Assembly (NCBI RefSeq): GCF_019038435.1
Contig: NZ_JAGPOX010000007.1
Location: forward strand, 1-64,000
DNA from: Nocardia alni
Lineage (GTDB): Bacteria; Actinomycetota; Actinomycetes; Mycobacteriales; Mycobacteriaceae
DNA: 64,000 nucleotides
Direction: 5' to 3'
Below, in pieces: positions 53,498 through 60,882 of this stretch. The translations under genes and the position numbers were made by a program. Under the pieces are notes generated by a model, which saw nothing but the letters and a program-made list of their open reading frames with translations, had not been told where the DNA came from and did not search any database. Every line of letters starts with the position of its first letter. Position 1 is the stretch's first letter.

Positions 53498-54706
53498 TTA
53501 GACGCGGAGCATCGCGGCCATCGGGGGCTCCTTGCCGGACAGGTACCAGTCGCCGAGCCAGACCTCTTTGGCGTCCGTCGAGTCGTGCGTGGCGAAAGTC
53601 CTTGCGTTGCGCCAGAACCGGTCGAACCGGTACTTGTTCGAGGTGCTGCGCGCGCCGGTCAGGTCGAAGATCCCCTGGGTCACGTTCAGCGCGGCACGCA
53701 CGCACGCGACCTTGACCGCGATTGCCTGGGTGAACAATTCGGTCGCGGATTCTCCCGGCCGCAGTCCCTCCAGATTCCCCGCGCTGCGCAGCAGGAACGC
53801 GCGGGCGCAGTCGAGGTCGACGGCGAACTCGCCGATCCGGCGCCGGATCAGCGGATCCTCACCGGCACTGGCGAACTCGGGCAGGCTCGCGCGGTCCAGC
53901 TTGCGCACGTAGTCCAGGCTCGCGTCGAACGCGCCCAGGCCAGGGCCCAGCAGGATGATCGCGTGGAGCAGGAACACGTACGGCAGCAACGCTCCCTCCG
54001 GTCCGGCTCCCCGGTAGAAGTAGCCGTCCGGCACGAAGACGTCGTCGTAGACGATGCTCTGGCTGTGCGTGCCGCGCTGTCCCATCACGTCCCAGTCGTG
54101 CTTCATCGTGACACTGGGCTGGTCGAGCGGGACGAGTGCGTGGTAGCGACCTTCGGCACCCTCCACCGCGAGTCCGACGTTGGCCCAGCCACCGCTGCCG
54201 CTGTTGGTGTTGAACGTCTTCGTGCCCGTCACGACCAGGCCGCCGTCGACCAGCCTGCCGGTCACCGGCCCTCCTGCGCCGGTTTCCGCGTTGGAGGCGC
54301 ACAAGCGCACGCCCTCGTCGCGGATCAGCCGGGCCAATTCGGCCTTGGTGCTTTCCGGCAACCCGTTGTCCTCGGCGAAAATCTCCAGCGTCACCAGGGT
54401 TTGCACGCCGTAGTTCATGCCGGCCGCCGAATCGCCGCTGGCGATGTCCATCAGGATCTTGAAGAACTCCTCGGTGTGCTGGGTCGCCCGGGCGTCGCTG
54501 ATCCCGCCGAAGCGGTGCGGCAGGTTGAACGCGAACAGCCCTTCCTCCCAGATCCGCCGCATACCGAACTCGGTATCGGTGTTCTCCGAGTCCACCTCCG
54601 CGGCGCTGTGCGGCAACTCCCGCCGAAGCGCCGCCGCGGCTCCGGCCAGCTGCGCGATTCGCTGCGTAACGCTCGACCGAGCGGCCTCGTGCTGGTCAAC
54701 ACTCAT
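53498..54706 (-). CDS. DszC-like flavin-dependent monooxygenase (acyl-CoA-dehydrogenase fold)
   Basis: A 402-aa protein of the acyl-CoA dehydrogenase superfamily, closest in pattern to flavin monooxygenases of the DszC/HpaB type. Segments are FNLPHRFGGISDARA, GDSAAGMNYGVQTL, GTKTFNTNSGSGGWANVGLA and WDVMGQRGTHSQSIVYDDVF; the C-terminal bundle ends HDSTDAKEVWLGDWYLSG. It would need reduced flavin from a separate reductase, which is not in the cluster. ATG 54706 follows AGGAGAAATCCC. The upstream gap carries a palindrome likely bound by the TetR protein at 51690. Confidence 0.82.
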   Translation of the reverse strand: MSVDQHEAARSSVTQRIAQLAGAAAALRRELPHSAAEVDSENTDTEFGMRRIWEEGLFAFNLPHRFGGISDARATQHTEEFFKILMDIASGDSAAGMNYGVQTLVTLEIFAEDNGLPESTKAELARLIRDEGVRLCASNAETGAGGPVTGRLVDGGLVVTGTKTFNTNSGSGGWANVGLAVEGAEGRYHALVPLDQPSVTMKHDWDVMGQRGTHSQSIVYDDVFVPDGYFYRGAGPEGALLPYVFLLHAIILLGPGLGAFDASLDYVRKLDRASLPEFASAGEDPLIRRRIGEFAVDLDCARAFLLRSAGNLEGLRPGESATELFTQAIAVKVACVRAALNVTQGIFDLTGARSTSNKYRFDRFWRNARTFATHDSTDAKEVWLGDWYLSGKEPPMAAMLRV

Positions 54707-54751
54707 GGGATTTCTCCTGTCCGGGGGAGGAGGCTGTCTCCGCACAAAACC

Positions 54752-54767
54752 GAATGCGAATTCGTAT
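54752..54767. promoter_or_regulatory. Palindromic operator before the flavin monooxygenase
   Basis: ATGCGAATTCGTAT is an inverted repeat with one mismatch around a perfect CGAATTCG core. It lies 48 bp before the monooxygenase ATG and just after the MFS stop, next to an AT-rich stretch (GGTATAG) that could be the -10 on the minus strand. The TetR protein at 51690 is the likely binder. Confidence 0.6.
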
Positions 54768-54795
54768 TTGGTATAGCCCTGATGGCGGCAGTGTG

Positions 54796-56208
54796 TCAAC
54801 CGTCACGCTGACGAAGCGGCACGGTGCGGGCCGCACTGCCCGCGTCGCGGTGCATCGCCAGCACGCCGAGCAGCGCCGCGAGCGGCAACGCCGCGACGAT
54901 GAAAAACGCGATCGCATAAGCGGTGTGGCGACCGTCGGCGCCGAAAGCCCCGCCGATCGCGGCGCCGAGACGGAGGGCGACGGCCGCCGCGGCGACGCCC
55001 AGGCCCGACGCCAGTTGCTGTGTGGTCGCGGCGAGCGTGTTCGCGTGCGACATCTCGGCCGGAGGCACATCGCAGAAGCTCAGGGTGTTGTAGGACGTAC
55101 CGCCCACCGAGCGCGCCACGCCGCTGATCACCGCGATCACGATGATGACGACCAGCGGGGTGCCGGCCGTGACGAACGCCGCGGCCACGAGCGATCCCGC
55201 CAGCGTGAGGCAGGCGACGAGGAGCACCGAACGAAATCCCCAGCGATTCAGGATGGGAGTCGTCGCGGGTTTGATCCCGATGTTGCCGACGAACACGAAC
55301 AGTACGATCGCCCCCGATTTCACCGCCGACCAGCCGAATACCTGCTGGAACAGCAGGGGCAGCAGGAACGGCACCGCGGCGATGGCCATGCCCGACAGCG
55401 ACCCGCTGCCCACCGCCACCCGGAAGGTCGGAATCCCGAGCGTCCTCAAGTCGACCAACGGATGTCGCGTCCGCAGCAGATGCCGGACGGCCAGGACGAA
55501 CAGGACGAGAGCGGGCGCGCCCACGGCGGCGAACAATCCCCATCGCGTCGTCTGCTGCGACAGCAGGTCCACGGCATAGGTGAGCCCGCCGAGGCCGAGG
55601 CACGTCAGGACGACGCCGACCCAGTCCAACGGTGGTGGGGCCGTGCCCGGCACTTTCGGGATGAGCCGGAGCGCGACGAAGAAGGCGACGAACCCGAGCG
55701 GGATGTTGACCAGGAACAGCCACTGCCAGCTGGCGTAGGTGGTGATGAGCCCGCCCAGGAGCGGGGCGAACACGGGCGCGAGCAGCGCGGGCCACACGAT
55801 GTAGGAGATCATCCGCATCAGGTCGGACTTCTCGACGTCGGCCAGGACCGCGAGCCGCCCGACCGGCACCATCATCGCGCCGCCGACGCCCTGCAGGACC
55901 CGCCAGGCCACCAGTTCCGGCAGGCTGGTGCTCAGCGAGCACAGCAGGGACGCGACGGTGAACAGCGTGATCGCCGACAGGAACACCTTCCGGGTGCCGA
56001 AGCGGCCGACCATCCACCCGCTCAGCGGGATCAGCACGGCCAGCGTCACGAAATACGCCGTGATCACCAGGCCGACGGCCGTCGCCGTCACGCCCAGCGC
56101 CTGGCCGATCCGGGACGCGGACGTCGAGACGATCGTGCCGTCCATGATTTCCATGAAGAAGCAGCCGGCTACCAGAAATCCGGTCCGGCGTTGTCTGGCG
56201 GTGATCAT
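54796..56208 (-). CDS. MFS drug-type transporter (DHA2/EmrB family)
   Basis: A 470-aa inner-membrane antiporter-type protein with about 14 hydrophobic segments. Motif A is GWMVGRFGTRKVFL, motif C-like is APVFAPLLGGLITTYASWQW, and VNIPLGFVAFF is typical of EmrB/QacA. It probably exports a toxic substrate or pathway product by proton antiport. ATG 56208 is five bases after the stop of the SDR gene, so the two are coupled. A palindrome and the monooxygenase gene follow. Confidence 0.9.
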   Translation of the reverse strand: MITARQRRTGFLVAGCFFMEIMDGTIVSTSASRIGQALGVTATAVGLVITAYFVTLAVLIPLSGWMVGRFGTRKVFLSAITLFTVASLLCSLSTSLPELVAWRVLQGVGGAMMVPVGRLAVLADVEKSDLMRMISYIVWPALLAPVFAPLLGGLITTYASWQWLFLVNIPLGFVAFFVALRLIPKVPGTAPPPLDWVGVVLTCLGLGGLTYAVDLLSQQTTRWGLFAAVGAPALVLFVLAVRHLLRTRHPLVDLRTLGIPTFRVAVGSGSLSGMAIAAVPFLLPLLFQQVFGWSAVKSGAIVLFVFVGNIGIKPATTPILNRWGFRSVLLVACLTLAGSLVAAAFVTAGTPLVVIIVIAVISGVARSVGGTSYNTLSFCDVPPAEMSHANTLAATTQQLASGLGVAAAAVALRLGAAIGGAFGADGRHTAYAIAFFIVAALPLAALLGVLAMHRDAGSAARTVPLRQRDG

Positions 56209-56212
56209 TCGG

Positions 56213-56929
56213 TCAGCCGAGCCGGCCGCCGCCATCGATGTTCAGCACCGAGCCGGTCATATAGCCGTTGCCGATCACCATCAACGTCGCCGAGACGATG
56301 TCGGCGGGGACGCCGACGCGACCGACCGGCATCCGGGCGACCGCGTCGGCCAGAACCGCGGCTTTCTCGTCGCCGAGGCGATCGAGTGCCCCGGAATCGA
56401 CGAGCCCGGGTGCGATCGCGTTGACGCGCAACGGCGCGAGCTCCACGGCGAGGGCCTGCACCAGAAACGCCAGACCGCCGTTCACGGTGGCGGTGACCAC
56501 CGCACCGGGCGTGGGCCGCCAGGCGGCCTGCCCCGAGAAGAAGGTGTACGAACCTCCGGGGCGCATCGCCGCCGCGGTAGCGCGGACAAGGCGAATGGGG
56601 CCGAGGATCTTCGCATCGACAGCCCGCTCGATCGCGGCGTCCTCGAGCGTCGCCAGGGGACCGGCGGCATGCATCGAGACCGTCGACACCAGATGATCGA
56701 TCGCGCCTATCTCGGTGCCCAGCCGGGCGATCGTCTCGGGCAGGCTCAGGTCGACCTGCACAACGTCCGCCCGCCCCGGCGCCAGATCGGCCACCTCGGC
56801 GAGCGCCTCGGCGGACCGCCCGGCAACGACGATCTCGGCGCCCGCCTCCGCCGCCGCGAGCGCGATGGCCCGGCCGAGGCGCGAACCGCCACCGATCACT
56901 GCCACGCGCTGCCCACTCAGATCGGTCAT
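56213..56929 (-). CDS. SDR-fold protein lacking the YxxxK pair
   Basis: A 238-aa short-chain dehydrogenase-like protein. The cofactor loop IGGGSRLGRAIALA and the C-terminal TGSVLNIDGGGRLG are normal. At the catalytic positions after FFSGQ the sequence is TPGAVVTATVNGGLAFL, so both Tyr and Lys are Val. This matches a known atypical SDR subgroup and casts doubt on ordinary dehydrogenase activity. ATG 56929 is preceded by GGAGGTCATCG. It is the first gene of the SDR-MFS pair. Confidence 0.82.
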   Translation of the reverse strand: MTDLSGQRVAVIGGGSRLGRAIALAAAEAGAEIVVAGRSAEALAEVADLAPGRADVVQVDLSLPETIARLGTEIGAIDHLVSTVSMHAAGPLATLEDAAIERAVDAKILGPIRLVRATAAAMRPGGSYTFFSGQAAWRPTPGAVVTATVNGGLAFLVQALAVELAPLRVNAIAPGLVDSGALDRLGDEKAAVLADAVARMPVGRVGVPADIVSATLMVIGNGYMTGSVLNIDGGGRLG

Positions 56930-56941
56930 CGATGACCTCCA

Positions 56942-56959
56942 GAACATGAATATTGGTTC
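56942..56959. promoter_or_regulatory. Inverted repeat upstream of the SDR-MFS pair
   Basis: GAACATGAATATTGGTTC has matching GAAC...GTTC ends and an AT-rich centre, only 12 bp before the SDR start. It is a plausible operator for a TetR/MarR-type repressor, but it does not match the palindrome at 54752. Confidence 0.4.
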
Positions 56960-57100
56960 TAATTCATTGCGTCCGGAGAAGCGTACCTCGGTCAACCGCG
57001 TGTGGGCACGTCGAGAGTTACCGCGTTCGTCGCGCAGGCGGACTCCGTGGTGGACGGTCCTGGATCCGGCGGAGAGCTGGGGGGCGTCGTCGCGATGGGA

Positions 57101-58474
57101 TTACACGGTGGCGGCGGTGAGGTCCGCGGCCAATTCGGCGACCGTTTCCGCGGCGCAGGTTCGGTTGTCTCCCACGCCGCCGGTGGCGCCGCGTTTGGCC
57201 CAGCCGACGACATATAGTCGGTCGAGCGGTTCCCCGGTGGCGGGTGAGACGATCCTGCCGCGGTGGTTCGGGACGATGCCGTTGGCGTCCAACGGTATTC
57301 CCCGGATCTGGGCGGTGCTGAATCCGGCGGCGCAGATCACCGAGTCGGCGGGGAAGGACCGGCCGGAATCGGTGATCACCGACAGCTGCTGTGGGCCGAA
57401 GGATCGGATATCGGTGACGGCGCGGCCGAACGACAGGACGACCCGCAACCGGTCGACGTCGGTGGGGTCGGCGGCGGGCAGCGCGGACAGGCCTCGGCCG
57501 AGTTCGCCGCCCGATCCGGCATTCGGCTGTGCTCCGGTGCTGTCCACGACCAGTTCCACGGTCTCGAGGTGGAGAAGTTCGTGGAATGCCGAGAGGGTGA
57601 ACGCGACACGGTCGGGGCCGGATCGCGACAGGACGGTCACCTCGCGCACCGGTCGCGTCGCTGGCGGTCGCAGACTCCGCTGGGCTAGGCGGCGCACGAC
57701 GTCGAGGGCGACGTTGCCGGCGCCGACGATGACGCACCGTGGACCGGATACCGTCGGTGCATTCGCGTCGGCAGGGCTGCCGGTGAGGATGTCGAGGGCT
57801 TGGTGGACTCCGCCGGTCCGCATCATGTCGCCGGTGAGGCCGATGGCGCGGGGCTGGGAGGCGCCGCACGCCAGGACGACGGCGTCGTATCGCATACGGA
57901 GTTCGGCGATCGATACGTCGACGCCGATCTCCGTTCCGCAGACGATCTCGACCCGATCGTCGCCGAACGGCAACTCGAACAGCCGGATCATTTCCCGGAC
58001 ACCCTGCTGGTCGGCGGCCACGCCGCGCCGCAGCAGACCGCCGATCCGATCGTCCTTCTCGAAGACCGTGACACGGACCGAGCTCGAGCGTTGCAGCAGT
58101 TCCCTGACCGTGTAGAGGGCCGCGGGGCCGGAGCCGACGACCGCGATCCGGAATCGGCTGTGCGAGGTGCCCAGGGGGTTGCCGAAGCGGGCCGGGTGGG
58201 TCACCGGGGGCGCGACCGCGGTGCGCTGGTAGTAATCCCGGTTGCGTTGCCGGGACGGGGTTTCGGTGAGGGTGAGCAGGTGTTCGGGTTTGATCGCCGA
58301 CGCCGGGCACGCATCCACGCACGCGGTGCAGTCGATACACGAGCGGGGGTCGATGTGCAGGGTCTCGGCGGCCTCGAAGCCTGGTTCGCCGGGGGTGGGA
58401 TGGATACAGTTCTGCGGGCACACGCGGACGCAGGACGCGTCTTTACAGCAGTGCCCCAGGATTACGTGGGTCAC
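57101..58474 (-). CDS. Ferredoxin/NADPH-ferredoxin reductase fusion (FprB-like)
   Basis: A 457-aa electron-transfer flavoprotein. Residues 1-65 are a ferredoxin domain with two Cys clusters (CCKDASCVRVCPQNC and CIDCTACVDACP). After residue ~107 comes an FAD/NAD(P) reductase of the adrenodoxin-reductase/FprA type: IAVVGSGPAALYTVRELLQ, GVAADQQGVREM, CVIVGAGNVALDVVRRL and YVVGWAKRGATGGVGDNR. It takes electrons from NADPH and passes them to its own Fe-S clusters. It starts 33 bp after the AurF-type oxygenase on the same strand, so it is the likely reductant of that enzyme. Confidence 0.9.
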   Translation of the reverse strand: MTHVILGHCCKDASCVRVCPQNCIHPTPGEPGFEAAETLHIDPRSCIDCTACVDACPASAIKPEHLLTLTETPSRQRNRDYYQRTAVAPPVTHPARFGNPLGTSHSRFRIAVVGSGPAALYTVRELLQRSSSVRVTVFEKDDRIGGLLRRGVAADQQGVREMIRLFELPFGDDRVEIVCGTEIGVDVSIAELRMRYDAVVLACGASQPRAIGLTGDMMRTGGVHQALDILTGSPADANAPTVSGPRCVIVGAGNVALDVVRRLAQRSLRPPATRPVREVTVLSRSGPDRVAFTLSAFHELLHLETVELVVDSTGAQPNAGSGGELGRGLSALPAADPTDVDRLRVVLSFGRAVTDIRSFGPQQLSVITDSGRSFPADSVICAAGFSTAQIRGIPLDANGIVPNHRGRIVSPATGEPLDRLYVVGWAKRGATGGVGDNRTCAAETVAELAADLTAATV

Positions 58475-58507
58475 GATCGCTCACATCATCGGGTGCGGTA
58501 CACGGCG

Positions 58508-59395
58508 TCACAGCAGGTTGGATTGGCGGTATATCCAGCGTGCGCCGCGGTTGAGCAGGCCCTCGCGGTTGAGGAATTCGATGAAGTTCGCGGCGGCGGT
58601 GCGGAACATCATGCGGTGGTGTTCATTGCCGTCGATCTCGATTCTCACTATCTCCCAGTCCAAGCCGAGTCCGGTGTAGACGTCGCGGTTGATCAGGCTT
58701 TTGGCGATGATGTGGGTGCCCAGCGCGATGACCATCGTGCTGATGTATCGGCGAACCCGCGAGACTCGGGTGAGGCGATCGCGGATTTTGCTGCGTGCGA
58801 ACACCATATGCCGCGACTCCTCCACGACGTGGATGTAGGCGGTGCGGCGGATGGGTGCGGCGACCGAATCGGTGGCCATCCAGTCGCGTTGCATGACGTC
58901 GAAGATCTCCTCGCCGGCGAGGATGATTCCGTGCGCGACCTCGTCCCAGGCAAAGGACCGAAACAACCAGCCGAGCAGGATCTGCAGCCGGCCGCGGCGG
59001 TGGAAATTCGAGCCGATGCTGTCGATGGCGTTGACGAACATCAGTGAGTGCAGGTTCTCGTCCGCGCACTCGTTGAGCAGGAATCGGACGTCCGGCCGTG
59101 CCGGGTCGGCGCTGTGGTTGCGGCGTAGCAGTGCCACCTGCAGCCCCAGTTCCAGCCAGATGCCGACACCCAGGAATTGGGCCACCTCGGTGCGGGTCAG
59201 CCGCACTCGTTCGGATTCCGTCATCCTGTTCCAGGTGGGTGTGCCGTACAGCGGCGACCATTCCGGCGTCATTCCGTGAAATCTGTCCTCGTCCGATCCG
59301 GTCTCGTAAACCAGGCTATTTCTCGGATCGAAGGAAAGCCGGTTGGCCGAATCGAGCAGCGACGTGAATAAATCACTGTCTCCGGAAGCCGTCAT
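58508..59395 (-). CDS. AurF-type di-iron oxygenase
   Basis: A ~295-aa ferritin-like di-iron protein of the AurF/CmlI family, which oxidises aryl amines to nitro groups or performs related oxygenations. All seven expected iron ligands are visible: Glu82 (WLELGL), Glu113 and His116 (ADENLH), a Glu near 162 (AGEEIF), His189, Glu193 and His196 (IHVVEESRH). The spacings E-x2-H and H-x3-E-x2-H equal those of AurF. ATG 59395 follows GGAGGAG; GTG 59401 is less well placed. It is first in a two-gene unit with the ferredoxin/reductase fusion. No aromatic amine biosynthesis gene is adjacent, so the substrate is open. Confidence 0.87.
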   Translation of the reverse strand: MTASGDSDLFTSLLDSANRLSFDPRNSLVYETGSDEDRFHGMTPEWSPLYGTPTWNRMTESERVRLTRTEVAQFLGVGIWLELGLQVALLRRNHSADPARPDVRFLLNECADENLHSLMFVNAIDSIGSNFHRRGRLQILLGWLFRSFAWDEVAHGIILAGEEIFDVMQRDWMATDSVAAPIRRTAYIHVVEESRHMVFARSKIRDRLTRVSRVRRYISTMVIALGTHIIAKSLINRDVYTGLGLDWEIVRIEIDGNEHHRMMFRTAAANFIEFLNREGLLNRGARWIYRQSNLL

Positions 59396-59401
59396 GCCCA
59401 C

Positions 59402-59730
59402 TCCTCCTCATCTCGGGCCCGTACCCAAATCCGCAGAGATAGCGATCTAATAACTGCGGGGGCTTCGTCGGGAGGCCCGCCGGGCGCTCCAGCCCTGCAT
59501 TTCATATGATAACAGTACGGCACTCCCGTGCACTCTCACAGACGTTTGTGACTTCGTCCATGTACATTGCGAATACACCCCGCCGCACTCACAATCGCCG
59601 TCACCGAAATTTGTGATCACAGCCTGGACACGAGATCTTCTCGTGATCCGCGCGAACTTTTTCTTCCCTGCGGGCTGTCGGAGCACATGGATCACCGCCA
59701 TCACCTCGAAGGTTTCGACGCCCCCGGGCT
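59402..59730. other. Upstream region of the AurF gene, AT-richer
   Basis: About 330 bp with no gene. It holds the promoter of the AurF-type gene on the minus strand. A perfect 10-bp palindrome TGTGATCACA at 59612-59621 resembles half of a CRP/FNR-type site. The lower GC than its surroundings is typical of a real regulatory region or a junction next to the ATPase relic. Confidence 0.45.
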
Positions 59731-60201
59731 TCAGCCGTACAGCTCGCCCAGCCCGATCAGGGCGACATCGCTTCTGTCGTCGGCGCCGAGTTCCTCGGTG
59801 AATCCCGTGCCCGAATAGCAGGCCAACGTGGTGTCGCGTGTATCGAACCCCTTGGCCGTGAGCAACTCCCGGGCTCGTCCCAGCCGGTGGACGTGACCGT
59901 GCCCAGCCACAGGATCTTGCGGGGAGCCCCCGGATACCTGCGCGGTCATCACCACGATCGTGGATGTCGGATTCCTCCGCAGCAAATATCGCGCCTCGCG
60001 GAACAGCGGCGACTGTCTGTTCAGGACGGTCCGCACCACCCAGTCGTCGAAATCCCCGAAATCGGCGGAGGTGTCGCCGCGAATGAACTCTTCCCGGTAC
60101 GCCGGAGTGCCGCCGAGGATCATGTGCACCCACAAAGCCAGCCGCGGATCCGCGATGCCGGGCAATGCGGAAGTATATTTCACTGAAGTGTACTTCCGCA
60201 T
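59731..60201 (-). pseudogene. Fragment of an archaeal-type AAA ATPase (DUF234)
   Basis: The 156-codon frame holds pieces of the ATP-binding/DUF234 family. MILGGTPAYREEFIRGDTSA and DDWVVRTVLNRQSPLFREAR come from the region after the ATPase domain. LACYSGTGFTEELGADDRSD with VALIGLGELYG corresponds to the very C-terminus. The Walker motifs are absent and a large middle part is deleted. The frame begins inside a long palindrome (60157-60209), which may be the break point. Confidence 0.65.
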
Positions 60202-60209
60202 TGCCCGGG
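60157..60209. repeat. 53-bp near-perfect palindrome
   Basis: Two 26-bp arms around one base. The left arm starts GCCGGGCAATGCGGAAGTA and the right arm is its reverse complement apart from three mismatches (one outermost, two near the centre). It would form a very stable hairpin or cruciform. It sits exactly where the ATPase relic begins, so it may be an insertion or deletion scar, a small MITE-like element or a strong terminator. Confidence 0.8.
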
Positions 60210-60414
60210 GCGGCGAACGGCACGTTGGATTCGGCGAGGATCACCACCGCGACGGTCGAGCGCGCCCTCGACGGCGGGCACCGCCGGGGCGAACCCACCG
60301 AACAGGCCGAACGCCTGGGCCGACCTTCCGGCCGCCGCGGGTGCTCGGAGGTCGCGCTAGCGTGGGAACAGTCGATGCAGCGATTGTTGATGCACTCATG
60401 GTGAGGAGTTCGCG

Positions 60415-60882
60415 GTGACCGTCTTCCGGCTTCGGGTGAACGGCGAACCGGCCGAAGTGGACACCGAACCGGACGCGCCGTTGCTGACGGTGTTGCGTAA
60501 CCATCTCGGGTTGAAGGCGGCGAAGTTCGGCTGCGGAATGTCGTTGTGCGGGGCGTGCACGGTGTGGGTCGAGGGGCGGCCGACATACTCGTGCGACGTG
60601 CCGGTGGAAACCCTGGGCGATCACGAGATCCGCACTCTGGAATCCCTGGGCACAGCCACGGAACCGCATCCGTTGCAGCAGGCATTCCTGGACGAGCAAG
60701 CGGGGCAGTGCGGCTACTGCCTGCCCGGGATCATCATGCGCGCGGCCGCGTTCCTGCGCGACCACCCGGCCCCGAGCCGCGCCGAGGTCGCGCGGGCCTT
60801 GGAGCCGAACCTGTGCCGGTGCGGTAGTCATCAGCGCATCATCGACGCGGTACTGCGGGCGGGGCAGGAGGCGCGGCGATGA
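60415..60882 (+). CDS. 2Fe-2S subunit of a molybdenum hydroxylase
   Basis: A 155-aa electron-transfer subunit of the xanthine-dehydrogenase family. The plant-type 2Fe-2S cluster is FGCGMSLCGACTVWVEG plus a later YSC. The second cluster is QAGQCGYCLPG and NLCRCGSH. Electrons pass from the molybdenum site in the partner subunit through these clusters. The GTG start is at 60415, and the stop overlaps the large subunit start by four bases (ATGA). No FAD subunit is present, as in isoquinoline 1-oxidoreductase-type enzymes. Confidence 0.92.
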   Translation: MTVFRLRVNGEPAEVDTEPDAPLLTVLRNHLGLKAAKFGCGMSLCGACTVWVEGRPTYSCDVPVETLGDHEIRTLESLGTATEPHPLQQAFLDEQAGQCGYCLPGIIMRAAAFLRDHPAPSRAEVARALEPNLCRCGSHQRIIDAVLRAGQEARR

